NCBI RefSeq assembly: GCF_003337735.1
Contig: NZ_QPJY01000004.1
Location: forward strand, 146,658-206,989
Reading direction: 5' to 3'
Length of the DNA: 60,332 bases
DNA from: Thioalbus denitrificans
Lineage (GTDB): Bacteria > Pseudomonadota > Gammaproteobacteria > DSM-26407
How positions within the stretch are numbered: position 1 is the first letter of the stretch; every line of letters starts with the position of its first letter. Position numbers and translations under genes: made by a program. This document shows positions 53,313 to 60,332 of this stretch, piece after piece. Below the pieces are notes generated by a model that was given only the letters and a program-made list of their open reading frames with translations, had not been told where the DNA came from and did not search any database.

Positions 53313-53438
53313 GCGGGGGCAGCGCCCCTGCAGGCAACCGCCCCCGATATCCCTCAGCCCGCTGCCAGCGAACCGGTCGGCGCGCGCCGCGCGGCTACCG
53401 TCCGATCCTCGCCACGCGCAACCTGGAACGATTTCCCC

Positions 53439-54266
53439 TCAGGGCAGATCACCACGACGAAACAGGAGGTAGCCGCCTGTGGCCGCCACCGTGCCGAGGG
53501 CCATCGGGTAGGCGATGGCGTAGGTCATGAAACCGGGTTCGCCGAAGGTGTCGAGGATGATATAGGCGGCCGGGCCGAGCATCACCAGCTGGGGATCGAA
53601 CATCATCATGGCGGCGATGCGAAACACCTGCAGGGGGTTGGCCAGAGCGATGGCCACCGCCGATTCCGGCGGCAGGTGCTCCTTGATCATGATGCCGAGC
53701 AGGATGAGATCCAGGAACAGCACCAGGGTCAGCCAGATGATGAACACGGCCCCCTGGGCCACGTCGGCGGAACGGGCCACGGTGGAGATGAGCATGCCGA
53801 TGCCGAGGAAGCACCAGGCCAGTGCGAGCAGCAGGCCGGTGTAGTAGAAGAAATCGTCCCAGGGCACCGGGATATCCTTGATGGTCGCCCAGGCGGCTGC
53901 TCCCGCCATGGCCAGGAACACCGGCAGGAAGATGACCGTGAAACGGCCGATGATCTTGCCCCAGAACCAGGCGCTCAACGTGATGGGCAGGGACAGCAGG
54001 TATTCGAATACTCCCGCCTCGCGATCGCCGGCCACGGAGCGCACGGTGGTGATGAGCACGAACACCGGCAGGATGGCCATGGTGAGCTGGATGAAGACCG
54101 TCAGCAGGCGCGAGAGCCCCAGGAAACCCATGATGCGCGATTCGGTCAGGCCGAAGACGAACAGCAGCACCACCAGGCCGCCGAAGATGGCCGTGTAGAC
54201 CATGAACCAGCGGGCACGCAGGGACTCGGTGATGTCGGCGAGAGCGGTGAGCCAGAGACTTTTCAT
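53439..54266 (-). CDS. nosY: NosY: ABC-2 type permease of the nitrous oxide reductase maturation transporter
   Basis: A 275-residue inner-membrane protein with six helices (e.g. WFMVYTAIFGGLVVLLFVFGL, LPVFVLITTVRSVAGDREAGVFEYLLSLPIT). It is the permease half of NosFY, which with NosD supplies sulfur for copper-site assembly in N2O reductase. ATG 54266 has GGAG five bases away; the frame extends further into the nosL end without support. It is the last gene of the cluster, 22 bp after nosL, convergent with the GDPD gene. Confidence 0.93.
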   Translation of the reverse strand: MKSLWLTALADITESLRARWFMVYTAIFGGLVVLLFVFGLTESRIMGFLGLSRLLTVFIQLTMAILPVFVLITTVRSVAGDREAGVFEYLLSLPITLSAWFWGKIIGRFTVIFLPVFLAMAGAAAWATIKDIPVPWDDFFYYTGLLLALAWCFLGIGMLISTVARSADVAQGAVFIIWLTLVLFLDLILLGIMIKEHLPPESAVAIALANPLQVFRIAAMMMFDPQLVMLGPAAYIILDTFGEPGFMTYAIAYPMALGTVAATGGYLLFRRGDLP

Positions 54267-54288
54267 TTGAGCTCCGTGGATAATAACG

Positions 54289-54903
54289 TCATTGCCGAAC
54301 CGGCGGGGCGGCAGGCTCGCCTTCCCCTGGGCCATGGTCATGGTCATGGTCGTGTTCGGGATCTTCTGCGTACCGATCACGACCATAGATGGAGGGCGCC
54401 AGCCGGGATGGATCGAGGCTTACCCCCGCCTCCTGGGTGAAACGCTCCTCTATCTCGTAGACGAGTTTCCTTGCCTCCTCCCAGTTGAGTGCCCCCTCGG
54501 CCGGCTCGTCCTGGGCGCCCAGCCCGTACTCCATAGGGGTGGTGAATCCCCGCACGTACCAGGCCTTGCGGGCCTCGATCCAGTGCCCGTCGCGGTGGTC
54601 GTTGACCCACATCTCCACCCGGGGATCATCCTTCCAGGGTTGCTGGTCGAGCCAGAGCATGGCGCAGCCCACGTCGTCGAAGTAGTAGACCCGGCTCCGA
54701 TCGCCCTTGGGCCAGCCCCGGATCTGGGCGGAGAAACGCCGGTCGCTCAGGATCATCAGGCACCGTTCGCAGATATCCCGGTCCCACTTGACCTCCGCGG
54801 GTCCGGTACCGGGATCGCCACCACAGGCGGAGAGAATGGCGAAGGCGGCGGAGAGCAGCAGGGATGCGACCAGGCGCTCAGGCCAGACGCGTGACGCGCG
54901 CAT
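54289..54903 (-). CDS. nosL: NosL: copper(I)-binding lipoprotein chaperone
   Basis: A 204-residue lipoprotein with lipobox LSAC (Cys27). The copper-binding motif CERCLM (about 45-50) matches the NosL CxxCxM pattern. The conserved VYYFDDVGCAMLWL and FTTPMEYGLGA follow. The C-terminal tail is unusually metal-rich, with HDHDHDH. It delivers Cu(I) to N2O reductase in the periplasm. Its start lies inside the end of nosF (26-bp overlap), implying translational coupling. Confidence 0.93.
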   Translation of the reverse strand: MRASRVWPERLVASLLLSAAFAILSACGGDPGTGPAEVKWDRDICERCLMILSDRRFSAQIRGWPKGDRSRVYYFDDVGCAMLWLDQQPWKDDPRVEMWVNDHRDGHWIEARKAWYVRGFTTPMEYGLGAQDEPAEGALNWEEARKLVYEIEERFTQEAGVSLDPSRLAPSIYGRDRYAEDPEHDHDHDHGPGEGEPAAPPVRQ

Positions 54904-55765
54904 CGGCGTCCTCCCCCTCCTCCTCCATGTTGATGCCGTTCACCAGCCCCGCATAGCGGGAGAGCATGCCGAGGAAACGGAGGCGGTCGGGGCCGGCCAC
55001 CCGCCCCTCCCAGACCCGGCCATCGCCCCCATCGAGGAACCCCCACTCGGTAATCGTACGGGCAAACGCCTCTTCGGGACGGGCAATGCTCAGGCGCACT
55101 TCCAGCACGCTGTCCATGTCCACGGTGTCGGCCACCCGGTCGTCGAGCACGACCCGGCCCCGGTCCAGCTCCACCACGCGGTTCACCAGGGAGGCCACCT
55201 CGTCGAGGCGGTGACTGGAGATGAGCATCACGGCGTGGTCCTTCTTCTCGGCGAGAATCTGGAAGAAGACGTGACGGGCTTCCGGGTCGAGATTGGCCGC
55301 CGGCTCGTCCAGCACCAGGATGTCCGCGTCACGCCCCAATGCGATGCTGATGAGCAGCTTCTGCTTCTGACCGCCGGAGAGCTTGACGAAAGGCTGGCGC
55401 CGGAAGGCGTCCGGATCCAGGCCAAGGCGCCGGGCTATCCCGCGCATGCGCTCGGGATCGCTGTCGCAGACGCTGGCGGCGAAGCGGATGAGCTGGCCCA
55501 CCGGCATCTTCAGCGGCGGCGGCAGCTGCGGCACGAAACCCACCCGGGCCAGCACCTCGCTGCGATGAGTGCGTGGCTCGAGTCCGTCCACGAGCACCTT
55601 GCCGTCACAGACATATTCGCCGAGCAGACAGCGGATGAGGGTGGTCTTGCCCGCGCCGTTGGAACCCACCAGGGCAATGCGCTCGCCCGGACGGATGTCC
55701 AGGTCGATCCCGGTGAGCACCTTGTTGCGGCGGAAACGCTTCACCACCTGCTGGAACTGGATCAT
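54878..55765 (-). CDS. nosF: NosF: ABC ATPase of the nos maturation transporter
   Basis: A 295-residue ATPase with GSNGAGKTTLIR (Walker A), VKLSGGQKQKLLISIAL (signature), ILVLDEPAANLDPEARHVF (Walker B) and LISSHRLDE (switch His). The sequence matches NosF-type transporters. It pairs with the NosY permease and NosD. It follows the nosH-like gene by 39 bp. Confidence 0.93.
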   Translation of the reverse strand: MIQFQQVVKRFRRNKVLTGIDLDIRPGERIALVGSNGAGKTTLIRCLLGEYVCDGKVLVDGLEPRTHRSEVLARVGFVPQLPPPLKMPVGQLIRFAASVCDSDPERMRGIARRLGLDPDAFRRQPFVKLSGGQKQKLLISIALGRDADILVLDEPAANLDPEARHVFFQILAEKKDHAVMLISSHRLDEVASLVNRVVELDRGRVVLDDRVADTVDMDSVLEVRLSIARPEEAFARTITEWGFLDGGDGRVWEGRVAGPDRLRFLGMLSRYAGLVNGINMEEEGEDADARVTRLA

Positions 55766-55804
55766 GACTTCCCCTCGAAGGCTTCAATCGCGATGCTGCC
55801 AATG

Positions 55805-56773
55805 CTATTTCAGCTGTTCCAGCCAGCTGAACTCGTAGCGCAGCGAATTGGTGGGGCAGACATCCACGCACATGCCGCAGCGGGTGCAATCGGCACCGAC
55901 CGGCACCCTGGTATCCGTGGCGCGGCCCTTGATGGTCACGTCGAGCACGTGCGGCACGAGGCACACCTTGCGGCAGTCACCCTCGTGTTTGCAATCCTCC
56001 AGCACATAGGTGACCCGCATGGGGGAGAGCAGCCCCACCACGCCGTAGGTGATGCCGATGGGACAGACATAGCGGCACCAGGCGCGGCGCGAGACGAAGA
56101 TCTCGAACAGCAGCAGGAACAGCACCCACAGCAATGCCAGCGAGGGCCCGTAGATGATCGCGCGGCTGACGATGCCGGTCGGCGAGATGGCCTCGAACAC
56201 CGTGTAGCCGGTGGCGAAGGCCAGCAGGGCGAAGATGACGTAGAACACTGAACGGATGGCGCGGTGGAACGGAATGTCCTTCACCAGCTTCTTCTGCGCC
56301 AGCCACAGGTGGATCTTCTCCGCCCACTCGGAGAGCAGGTGGTAGGGACAGACCCAGGAGCAGAAGCTGCGTCCGCCCACCAGGAACCACAGCACGAACA
56401 CCGTGACGGTGCCGATGAGCAGGTTGATGAGCACCGTCTTGAAGGCCAGCATCACCTGCAGGGCGGAGTTGAGATCCGCCATGTGGAAACCGAGGAAGCG
56501 CGACGCGGTGAGCGCCCCTTCCAGCAGCTGGATGTCGAAGTAGTAGGAGACCACGAACAGGAGATTGACGAACAGCAGTGTCGCCCAGCGCCGCTTCAGC
56601 CACTTGTTCTTGCCCTGCTTCTCGTCGTGCAGGCGGCGCACCTCGTCCATGTCGAGCTTCTGGCCGCGCTTGTAGAAGTGGATCTCCTGCGCCGCGGGCG
56701 TGATGTCGTCCTTCTCCGGCTTGGTCGGCGCCCGCCCGAGCAGCTGCATGAATGATTCGACCAGGTATTTCAT
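55805..56773 (-). CDS. nosH: NosH: NapH/MauN-type membrane iron-sulfur protein
   Basis: A 322-residue protein with four to six helices and two cytoplasmic cysteine clusters of the polyferredoxin membrane type (SFCSWVCPYHLLSEW and RRAWCRYVCPIGITYG). It ends in a ferredoxin domain with CKHEGDCRKVC and CTRCGMCVDVCP. Such proteins pass electrons from quinol to periplasmic partners and act with the NosG ferredoxin. It overlaps nosG by four bases (ATGA). Confidence 0.88.
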   Translation of the reverse strand: MKYLVESFMQLLGRAPTKPEKDDITPAAQEIHFYKRGQKLDMDEVRRLHDEKQGKNKWLKRRWATLLFVNLLFVVSYYFDIQLLEGALTASRFLGFHMADLNSALQVMLAFKTVLINLLIGTVTVFVLWFLVGGRSFCSWVCPYHLLSEWAEKIHLWLAQKKLVKDIPFHRAIRSVFYVIFALLAFATGYTVFEAISPTGIVSRAIIYGPSLALLWVLFLLLFEIFVSRRAWCRYVCPIGITYGVVGLLSPMRVTYVLEDCKHEGDCRKVCLVPHVLDVTIKGRATDTRVPVGADCTRCGMCVDVCPTNSLRYEFSWLEQLK

Positions 56774-57606
56774 GCCGTCACCGTATCCGCATTCTTGGTC
56801 ATGTCCACCACGATGGCGGCGGGCGTCACGGGGCAGACCATCTCACAGGCCCCACAACCCACGCAGCCCTCGTAGATCACCGGGCGCATGCCGCCCCCCT
56901 CCACCGGCTCCAGGCCGATGGCGCGGCTCGGCGGGCACTGGTTCGGGTCATCCGCGGGCGGATGTCCGGCCTCGCACTGGTTGCGGCGGATCTCGATGGG
57001 ACAGTGGACGATGCAGAGATCGCAGATTTCGCGGTCGAATTCCTGGCCCCGCACCGGCAGGGGTTGCCAGCGGTTGAGTTCGGCATAGCGGAACAGGCCC
57101 TTGAAGCTCGCATCGCGGATACGGCCCTTGAACCCCTTGCCCTGCATGGCCAGGCACAGATCCGGGCGCGCCAGCTCGGCGAAACCGATGCGCACCTGGT
57201 GCGGATAATTGGTGTCGTGGCTGAGAGAGCCGGTGGGACAGGCGAGCACGCACTGCAGGCCGTCGCAGGAGAAGTCGCAGGCCTGGGCCCGGGCGTCGAT
57301 GTGCGGAGTGCCGTTGCCGAACCCATCCATGATGTCGGTCAGCTTGATGGCCTCCACCGGGCACACCTGTATGCACTGGCCGCACTTGATGCAGGAGGCG
57401 AGGAATTCATCCTCGGCCAGTGCGCCGGGCGGACGCAGGCGCGGGTTGTAGCCGCGCACCACGGGGATGAACCCAACCAGGGAGGCGCTGACCACCCCCG
57501 CGGCGAGCCCCAGGGAGCGCAGGAAACGACGGCGCGCCTCCTGGGTCTTGCGGTCGAGTACCCGCGGCTTCTTGACGGGCTTCTCTTTGCTCTTGTCGTC
57601 GGTCAT
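56770..57606 (-). CDS. nosG: NosG: periplasmic ferredoxin-type iron-sulfur protein (NapG/MauM family)
   Basis: A 278-residue protein with a twin-arginine signal (RRRFLRSLGLAAGVVSAS) and four [4Fe-4S] clusters: CIKCGQCIQVCP, CDFSCDGLQCVLACP, CDLCIVHCP and CVGCGACEMVCP. NapG/MauM-type proteins work with a NapH-type membrane partner, here the overlapping nosH. Its start overlaps nosD by four bases (ATGA at 57603), so nosD-G-H are coupled. Confidence 0.9.
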   Translation of the reverse strand: MTDDKSKEKPVKKPRVLDRKTQEARRRFLRSLGLAAGVVSASLVGFIPVVRGYNPRLRPPGALAEDEFLASCIKCGQCIQVCPVEAIKLTDIMDGFGNGTPHIDARAQACDFSCDGLQCVLACPTGSLSHDTNYPHQVRIGFAELARPDLCLAMQGKGFKGRIRDASFKGLFRYAELNRWQPLPVRGQEFDREICDLCIVHCPIEIRRNQCEAGHPPADDPNQCPPSRAIGLEPVEGGGMRPVIYEGCVGCGACEMVCPVTPAAIVVDMTKNADTVTA

Positions 57607-58865
57607 TGGACGGTTCCGGTATGAAGCAGCGGTTGTTCATCCTTAAGCACCAGCTCCGGGGTGCTGAAGGGTGCCAGCCGCTCGAGGAAATCGATGACCT
57701 CCAGTACGGGCGATCCCTTGAAAAAGCGGGCGGAGGGGATGTCCATCCAGATCCGGTCCGCGTAGGCGTAGAACTGGTGGGGTGTATCCCCCACTCCATC
57801 GTTGTTCCGGTCGAACCCCTGGTAGTCGTCCCAGTAGTTGCCCTCCCAGATGTTGCGCTTGGCCGAACGGGCACCGGCCACGGCCACCTGGGTCAGGTTG
57901 CCCTGGAACGTGTTGCCCTTGAAGACATTGCCGGTCCAGTCACTCAGAAACTGCACTCCGACGCCGTTGTAGGCGATCAGGTTGTTGGTGATGCGGTTGG
58001 TGGTGTCGGGCTGCCACGGCGACAGGTCGAGGTAGAGGCCGTTGGCGCAGTAGAGAACCTCGTTGTTCAGGATGTCGTTGTCGGAGGTCTCCTTGAACCC
58101 GATGCCGATACCCGTGGCGCCGGTGGCGTGGGAGATATGATTGTTGCGGATCACCACGCTGTCGCTGTACATGAGGAAGATGCCCACCGAGTTGTTCCAG
58201 AACCGGTTGCCCTCCACCAGGTTGTACTGGGAGTACATGAAGTGCATCGAGTAGCGGCCGCGGGTGGCCGTGTTGCCGCGGATGATGTTGTCGCGCGAGT
58301 ACCAGACCACCGCGTTGTCCCGGGAATCGTGGATTTGGTTCTCTTCGATGGTGTTGCCGAAGCTGTACCAGAGGCGGATGCCATCGCCGCGCAACCCCAG
58401 GCTGACATCCTTGGAGCTGATCCGGTTGCGGCGCACCACGTTGTTCTCGGACTGCTGCAGGTCGATGCCGAACAGCGTGTTCTCGATAACGTTGTCCTTG
58501 ATGACATTGTAGTTGCCGCGCACCTGGATGCCCGCGTCGATGTCGTTGAAGGAGCGGCCGGAGTTCCTCAGGACCATGTTGCGCACCTGAGCCCCGTCGG
58601 TGTCCAGCAGCAGGATGGTCCCCTTGCCGCCGTTGTCGATGGTCACCTGGCCCCCGCCATCGATGATCATCGGGGCATCCACCACCACCGGGCCGGCGTA
58701 GATGCCCGGCGGCGGCTTCAGCACGCCGCCGGGCTCCGTGGCATCCACCAGGGGCTGCAGGGGCGGATATTCAGGCGCTGCCGCATTTTCTTCGGCACCG
58801 GTCACACCCAGCGCTGTCACCAGGAGCAGCGCCAGGAGCAACAGCCTTCCGCGAAGTGCCGACAC
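57603..58865 (-). CDS. nosD: NosD: periplasmic parallel beta-helix maturation protein
   Basis: A 420-residue protein with a signal peptide (MSALRGRLLLLALLLVTALGVTGA) and a right-handed beta-helix of repeated NxIxxN turns, e.g. VRRNRISSKDVSLG, IEENQIHDSRDNAVVWYSRDNIIRGN and MYSDSVVIRNNHIS. The C-terminal GNYWDDYQGFDRNNDGVGDTPHQFYAYADRIW is a NosD hallmark. It delivers sulfur for the Cu-S cluster of N2O reductase together with NosFY. It lies 10 bp after the NosB-like gene. Confidence 0.95.
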   Translation of the reverse strand: MSALRGRLLLLALLLVTALGVTGAEENAAAPEYPPLQPLVDATEPGGVLKPPPGIYAGPVVVDAPMIIDGGGQVTIDNGGKGTILLLDTDGAQVRNMVLRNSGRSFNDIDAGIQVRGNYNVIKDNVIENTLFGIDLQQSENNVVRRNRISSKDVSLGLRGDGIRLWYSFGNTIEENQIHDSRDNAVVWYSRDNIIRGNTATRGRYSMHFMYSQYNLVEGNRFWNNSVGIFLMYSDSVVIRNNHISHATGATGIGIGFKETSDNDILNNEVLYCANGLYLDLSPWQPDTTNRITNNLIAYNGVGVQFLSDWTGNVFKGNTFQGNLTQVAVAGARSAKRNIWEGNYWDDYQGFDRNNDGVGDTPHQFYAYADRIWMDIPSARFFKGSPVLEVIDFLERLAPFSTPELVLKDEQPLLHTGTVQ

Positions 58866-58875
58866 GGGGCTCCCC

Positions 58876-59865
58876 CTAGACCTTGAACCCGCCGTGACGC
58901 ATCTGCCGGCCCCGCAGCAATGCGGCGAGCAGCAGCAGGAAGGAGGAGGCCATCATCAATCCGAAGCCCGTATAGGGATAGGAGTGGGTGGAGAACTGGG
59001 CCACCTTGCCGTCACCGAACACGGTGGGCATGAAGGGCTTCACCGTGAAGGCGCCCATGCTGCTCAGGTTGTGGCCGAACCACCACAGCCAGCCGGAGTA
59101 GTCGATGATGAAGAACAGCGGCAGGAGCATCGGCACGACGATGAGCAGCCAGTAGAAGGGCTTCCACTTCCAGGCCCCCACCACCAGCACCGCCATGGCG
59201 ACCAGCATCGCGACAAAGACCCCCTGGACGATATTGACGATGAGCTGTACGCGCTCGGCCATGTCCTGGCCGGGGAAGTAGCGTCCCAGCGCCTCGAAGT
59301 AGCTCTCTTCCACCGCCATCAGGCCGCTCCAGTCCGCCACATCCTCACGATCCAGATCGAGGGTTTCCATGACGTCCGACTGGTAGCCGGGTGAGGTGTA
59401 CTTGAAGCCTCCCTCGCTGTAGAGAGCAACGCTCATCCACCCGGCGATGGCAAGGGATCCCGCCAGCAGAACCGCCGTACGGGATTTTCGCCCCGGCATG
59501 ACAAAGGCCACCAGCATCACGCCGAGCAGGGTGAAGACAAAGGGCGACACCGCCCGCTCCACCGGAGCGCCGGCGGAGATGGGATACATCCCCACGTAGT
59601 GGTTGATGGTGTCCATCTCGTGCTTGCATTCCAGCGCCTCGGCTTCCTTCACCTCGGTGGATTTGCGCGTCTCGCAGCCGTTGAAGACGCCATCCACGTG
59701 GAAGTGGATGCGGATGCCGTCCGGAAAGGTGTGCTCGGGGTAGTTGGGCGCCGTCAGGGACACCCACCAGATCGGCGTGAAGTAGATGACGGCCAGCAGC
59801 GCAATGGAGGCCAGCGTCAGGACCCCGATGATGAGGGTCTGCTTGCTTTGGTTGGCAGCGTTCAT
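58876..59865 (-). CDS. nosB: NosB-like integral membrane protein
   Basis: A 329-residue membrane protein with about six helices, starting MNAANQSKQTLIIGVLTLASIALLAVIYFTPIWWVSL. It contains an extracytoplasmic loop after the first helix (HTFPDGIRIHFHVDGVFNGCE) with several His and Cys, later helices (RYFPGQDMAERVQLIVNIVQGVF) and a final helix pair. In clade II (Wolinella-type) nos clusters a membrane protein NosB lies directly before nosD; position and topology match here, so I propose this name by inference. Start ATG 59865 is preferred over an extension of eight codons. Confidence 0.6.
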   Translation of the reverse strand: MNAANQSKQTLIIGVLTLASIALLAVIYFTPIWWVSLTAPNYPEHTFPDGIRIHFHVDGVFNGCETRKSTEVKEAEALECKHEMDTINHYVGMYPISAGAPVERAVSPFVFTLLGVMLVAFVMPGRKSRTAVLLAGSLAIAGWMSVALYSEGGFKYTSPGYQSDVMETLDLDREDVADWSGLMAVEESYFEALGRYFPGQDMAERVQLIVNIVQGVFVAMLVAMAVLVVGAWKWKPFYWLLIVVPMLLPLFFIIDYSGWLWWFGHNLSSMGAFTVKPFMPTVFGDGKVAQFSTHSYPYTGFGLMMASSFLLLLAALLRGRQMRHGGFKV

Positions 59866-59937
59866 ATCGCTCGAAATCCTTGCCTTCAAGAGTGCGGCGG
59901 GGGCTTGTGTGGAGGGAGCGCCATCCCTGGCGCCGGA

Positions 59938-59965
59938 CCGGGCGGCACCCCCCGCTGCCGCCCGG
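59938..59965 (-). terminator. hairpin after the nos-cluster cytochrome gene
   Basis: CCGGGCGGCA and TGCCGCCCGG form a 10-bp stem, 19 bp beyond the cytochrome stop in the minus direction. It matches the hairpin at 44775-44801 after the paralogous cytochrome gene. No T-run is present, and the nos genes continue in the same direction, so it may attenuate rather than end transcription. Confidence 0.45.
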
Positions 59966-59983
59966 CTCCGGTGCTCCGCCCGC

Positions 59984-60332
59984 TTACTTGAAGTCGGGGT
60001 TCAGCCAGTCCGGGGAGGGTGCGACCAACTCCTTCGGCACCTGGCGGGAGACCCAGTTGATCACCATCTTCATATCCTGGTCGGAGAACTCCTGGATCTG
60101 CTTGACCATGTCCGGGTTGGCGTTGCGGCGCTTGCCGTCGCGGATCCACTCGAACTGGCGCACGATGTACTTGTAGTGCTGACCGCCGATGCGGGGGTAG
60201 AACTTCTCGTTGTTGCCCTCGCCCGCATCGCCGTGGCAGCGGACACAGTTGTCCTTGTAGAGCTGCGCCCCCTTCTCATACTCGGGGGTGCCCGGCTCCC
60301 ACGGACCATAACCCGGCTTCGGGTTCATGGGA
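59984..60332 (-). CDS. cytochrome c of the nos cluster, C-terminal part (partial)
   Basis: The gene runs off the right edge; 116 codons are visible. The fragment has one heme motif (CVRCH), an axial-ligand candidate Met (MNPKPGYGPW) and the helices YKYIVRQFEWIRDGKRRNANPD and FSDQDMKMVINWVSRQ. It is almost identical in protein and DNA to the last domain of the triheme cytochrome at 44818-46083. Its position before nosB-like/nosD suggests it feeds electrons to N2O reductase; whether the whole protein is also triheme cannot be seen. Confidence 0.9.
   Translation of the reverse strand, partial: PMNPKPGYGPWEPGTPEYEKGAQLYKDNCVRCHGDAGEGNNEKFYPRIGGQHYKYIVRQFEWIRDGKRRNANPDMVKQIQEFSDQDMKMVINWVSRQVPKELVAPSPDWLNPDFK

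Overview
The window is 60.3 kb of GC-rich, densely coding bacterial chromosome. The gene content (MnmA-HflD pair, LapG/LapD biofilm module, PdsR/PdsS-type regulators, RND pump, nos genes for nitrous oxide respiration) fits a gammaproteobacterium. A Chromatiales/Ectothiorhodospiraceae-like, facultatively denitrifying organism is my best guess, but that placement is inference. No rRNA, tRNA, CRISPR array, prophage or complete insertion sequence is visible. Mobile DNA is represented by short non-coding inverted-repeat elements.

Region by region. (1) 1-9231: a Lap-type adhesin retention and secretion system on the minus strand. It comprises the start of a giant LapA-like adhesin (cut by the window edge), a LuxR-type regulator with a degenerate receiver, LapC- and LapB-like type I secretion parts and, after a short plus-strand gene, LapD and LapG. 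LapD (c-di-GMP sensor) and LapG (protease) control release of the adhesin. (2) 9246-10747: moaD and moeA for molybdenum cofactor. (3) 10779-14516: two inverted copies of a 272-bp MITE-like element bracket two paralogous exported proteins of unknown function plus mnmA and hflD. (4) 14572-25639: an EamA transporter, purB, a secretin-like protein with PdsR/PdsS regulators, a sterol-desaturase-like enzyme, a PLP transsulfuration enzyme, an Lrp regulator and a divergent LysE exporter. (5) 25646-30926: a third, internally deleted MITE copy; a sigma-54-type promoter before a small secreted repeat protein; an RND efflux pair; and a candidate small RNA gene with its own sigma-54-type promoter, an upstream FNR-like palindrome, an anti-Shine-Dalgarno loop and a terminator. 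(6) 31112-34770: an antitoxin-like protein, a membrane thioredoxin, a solute-binding protein and a diguanylate cyclase. (7) 34793-40667, minus strand: a minimal SRAP-like protein, a Y-family DNA polymerase, then an unusual three-gene operon (P-loop DUF1611-like protein, ABC exporter, alpha/beta hydrolase). (8) 41065-53312: an EF-G paralogue, small exported proteins, a triheme cytochrome c, a MacB/FtsX-type ABC export operon, an ECF sigma/anti-sigma pair and a glycerophosphodiesterase. (9) 53439-60332, minus strand: a nos cluster read right to left as cytochrome c, NosB-like, nosD, nosG, nosH, nosF, nosL, nosY; nosZ would lie beyond the right edge.

How the parts connect. The Lap genes, LapD and the separate diguanylate cyclase point to c-di-GMP control of biofilm attachment. 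The nos genes, the two related cytochromes and the FNR-like palindrome point to low-oxygen respiration. The strongest undescribed candidates are the small RNA at about 30840-30926, the sigma-54-linked small repeat protein at 25984, the paralogous CIDESTN pair at 11290-12515, the three-gene export operon at 36944-40667, and the MITE family with its deletion derivative.
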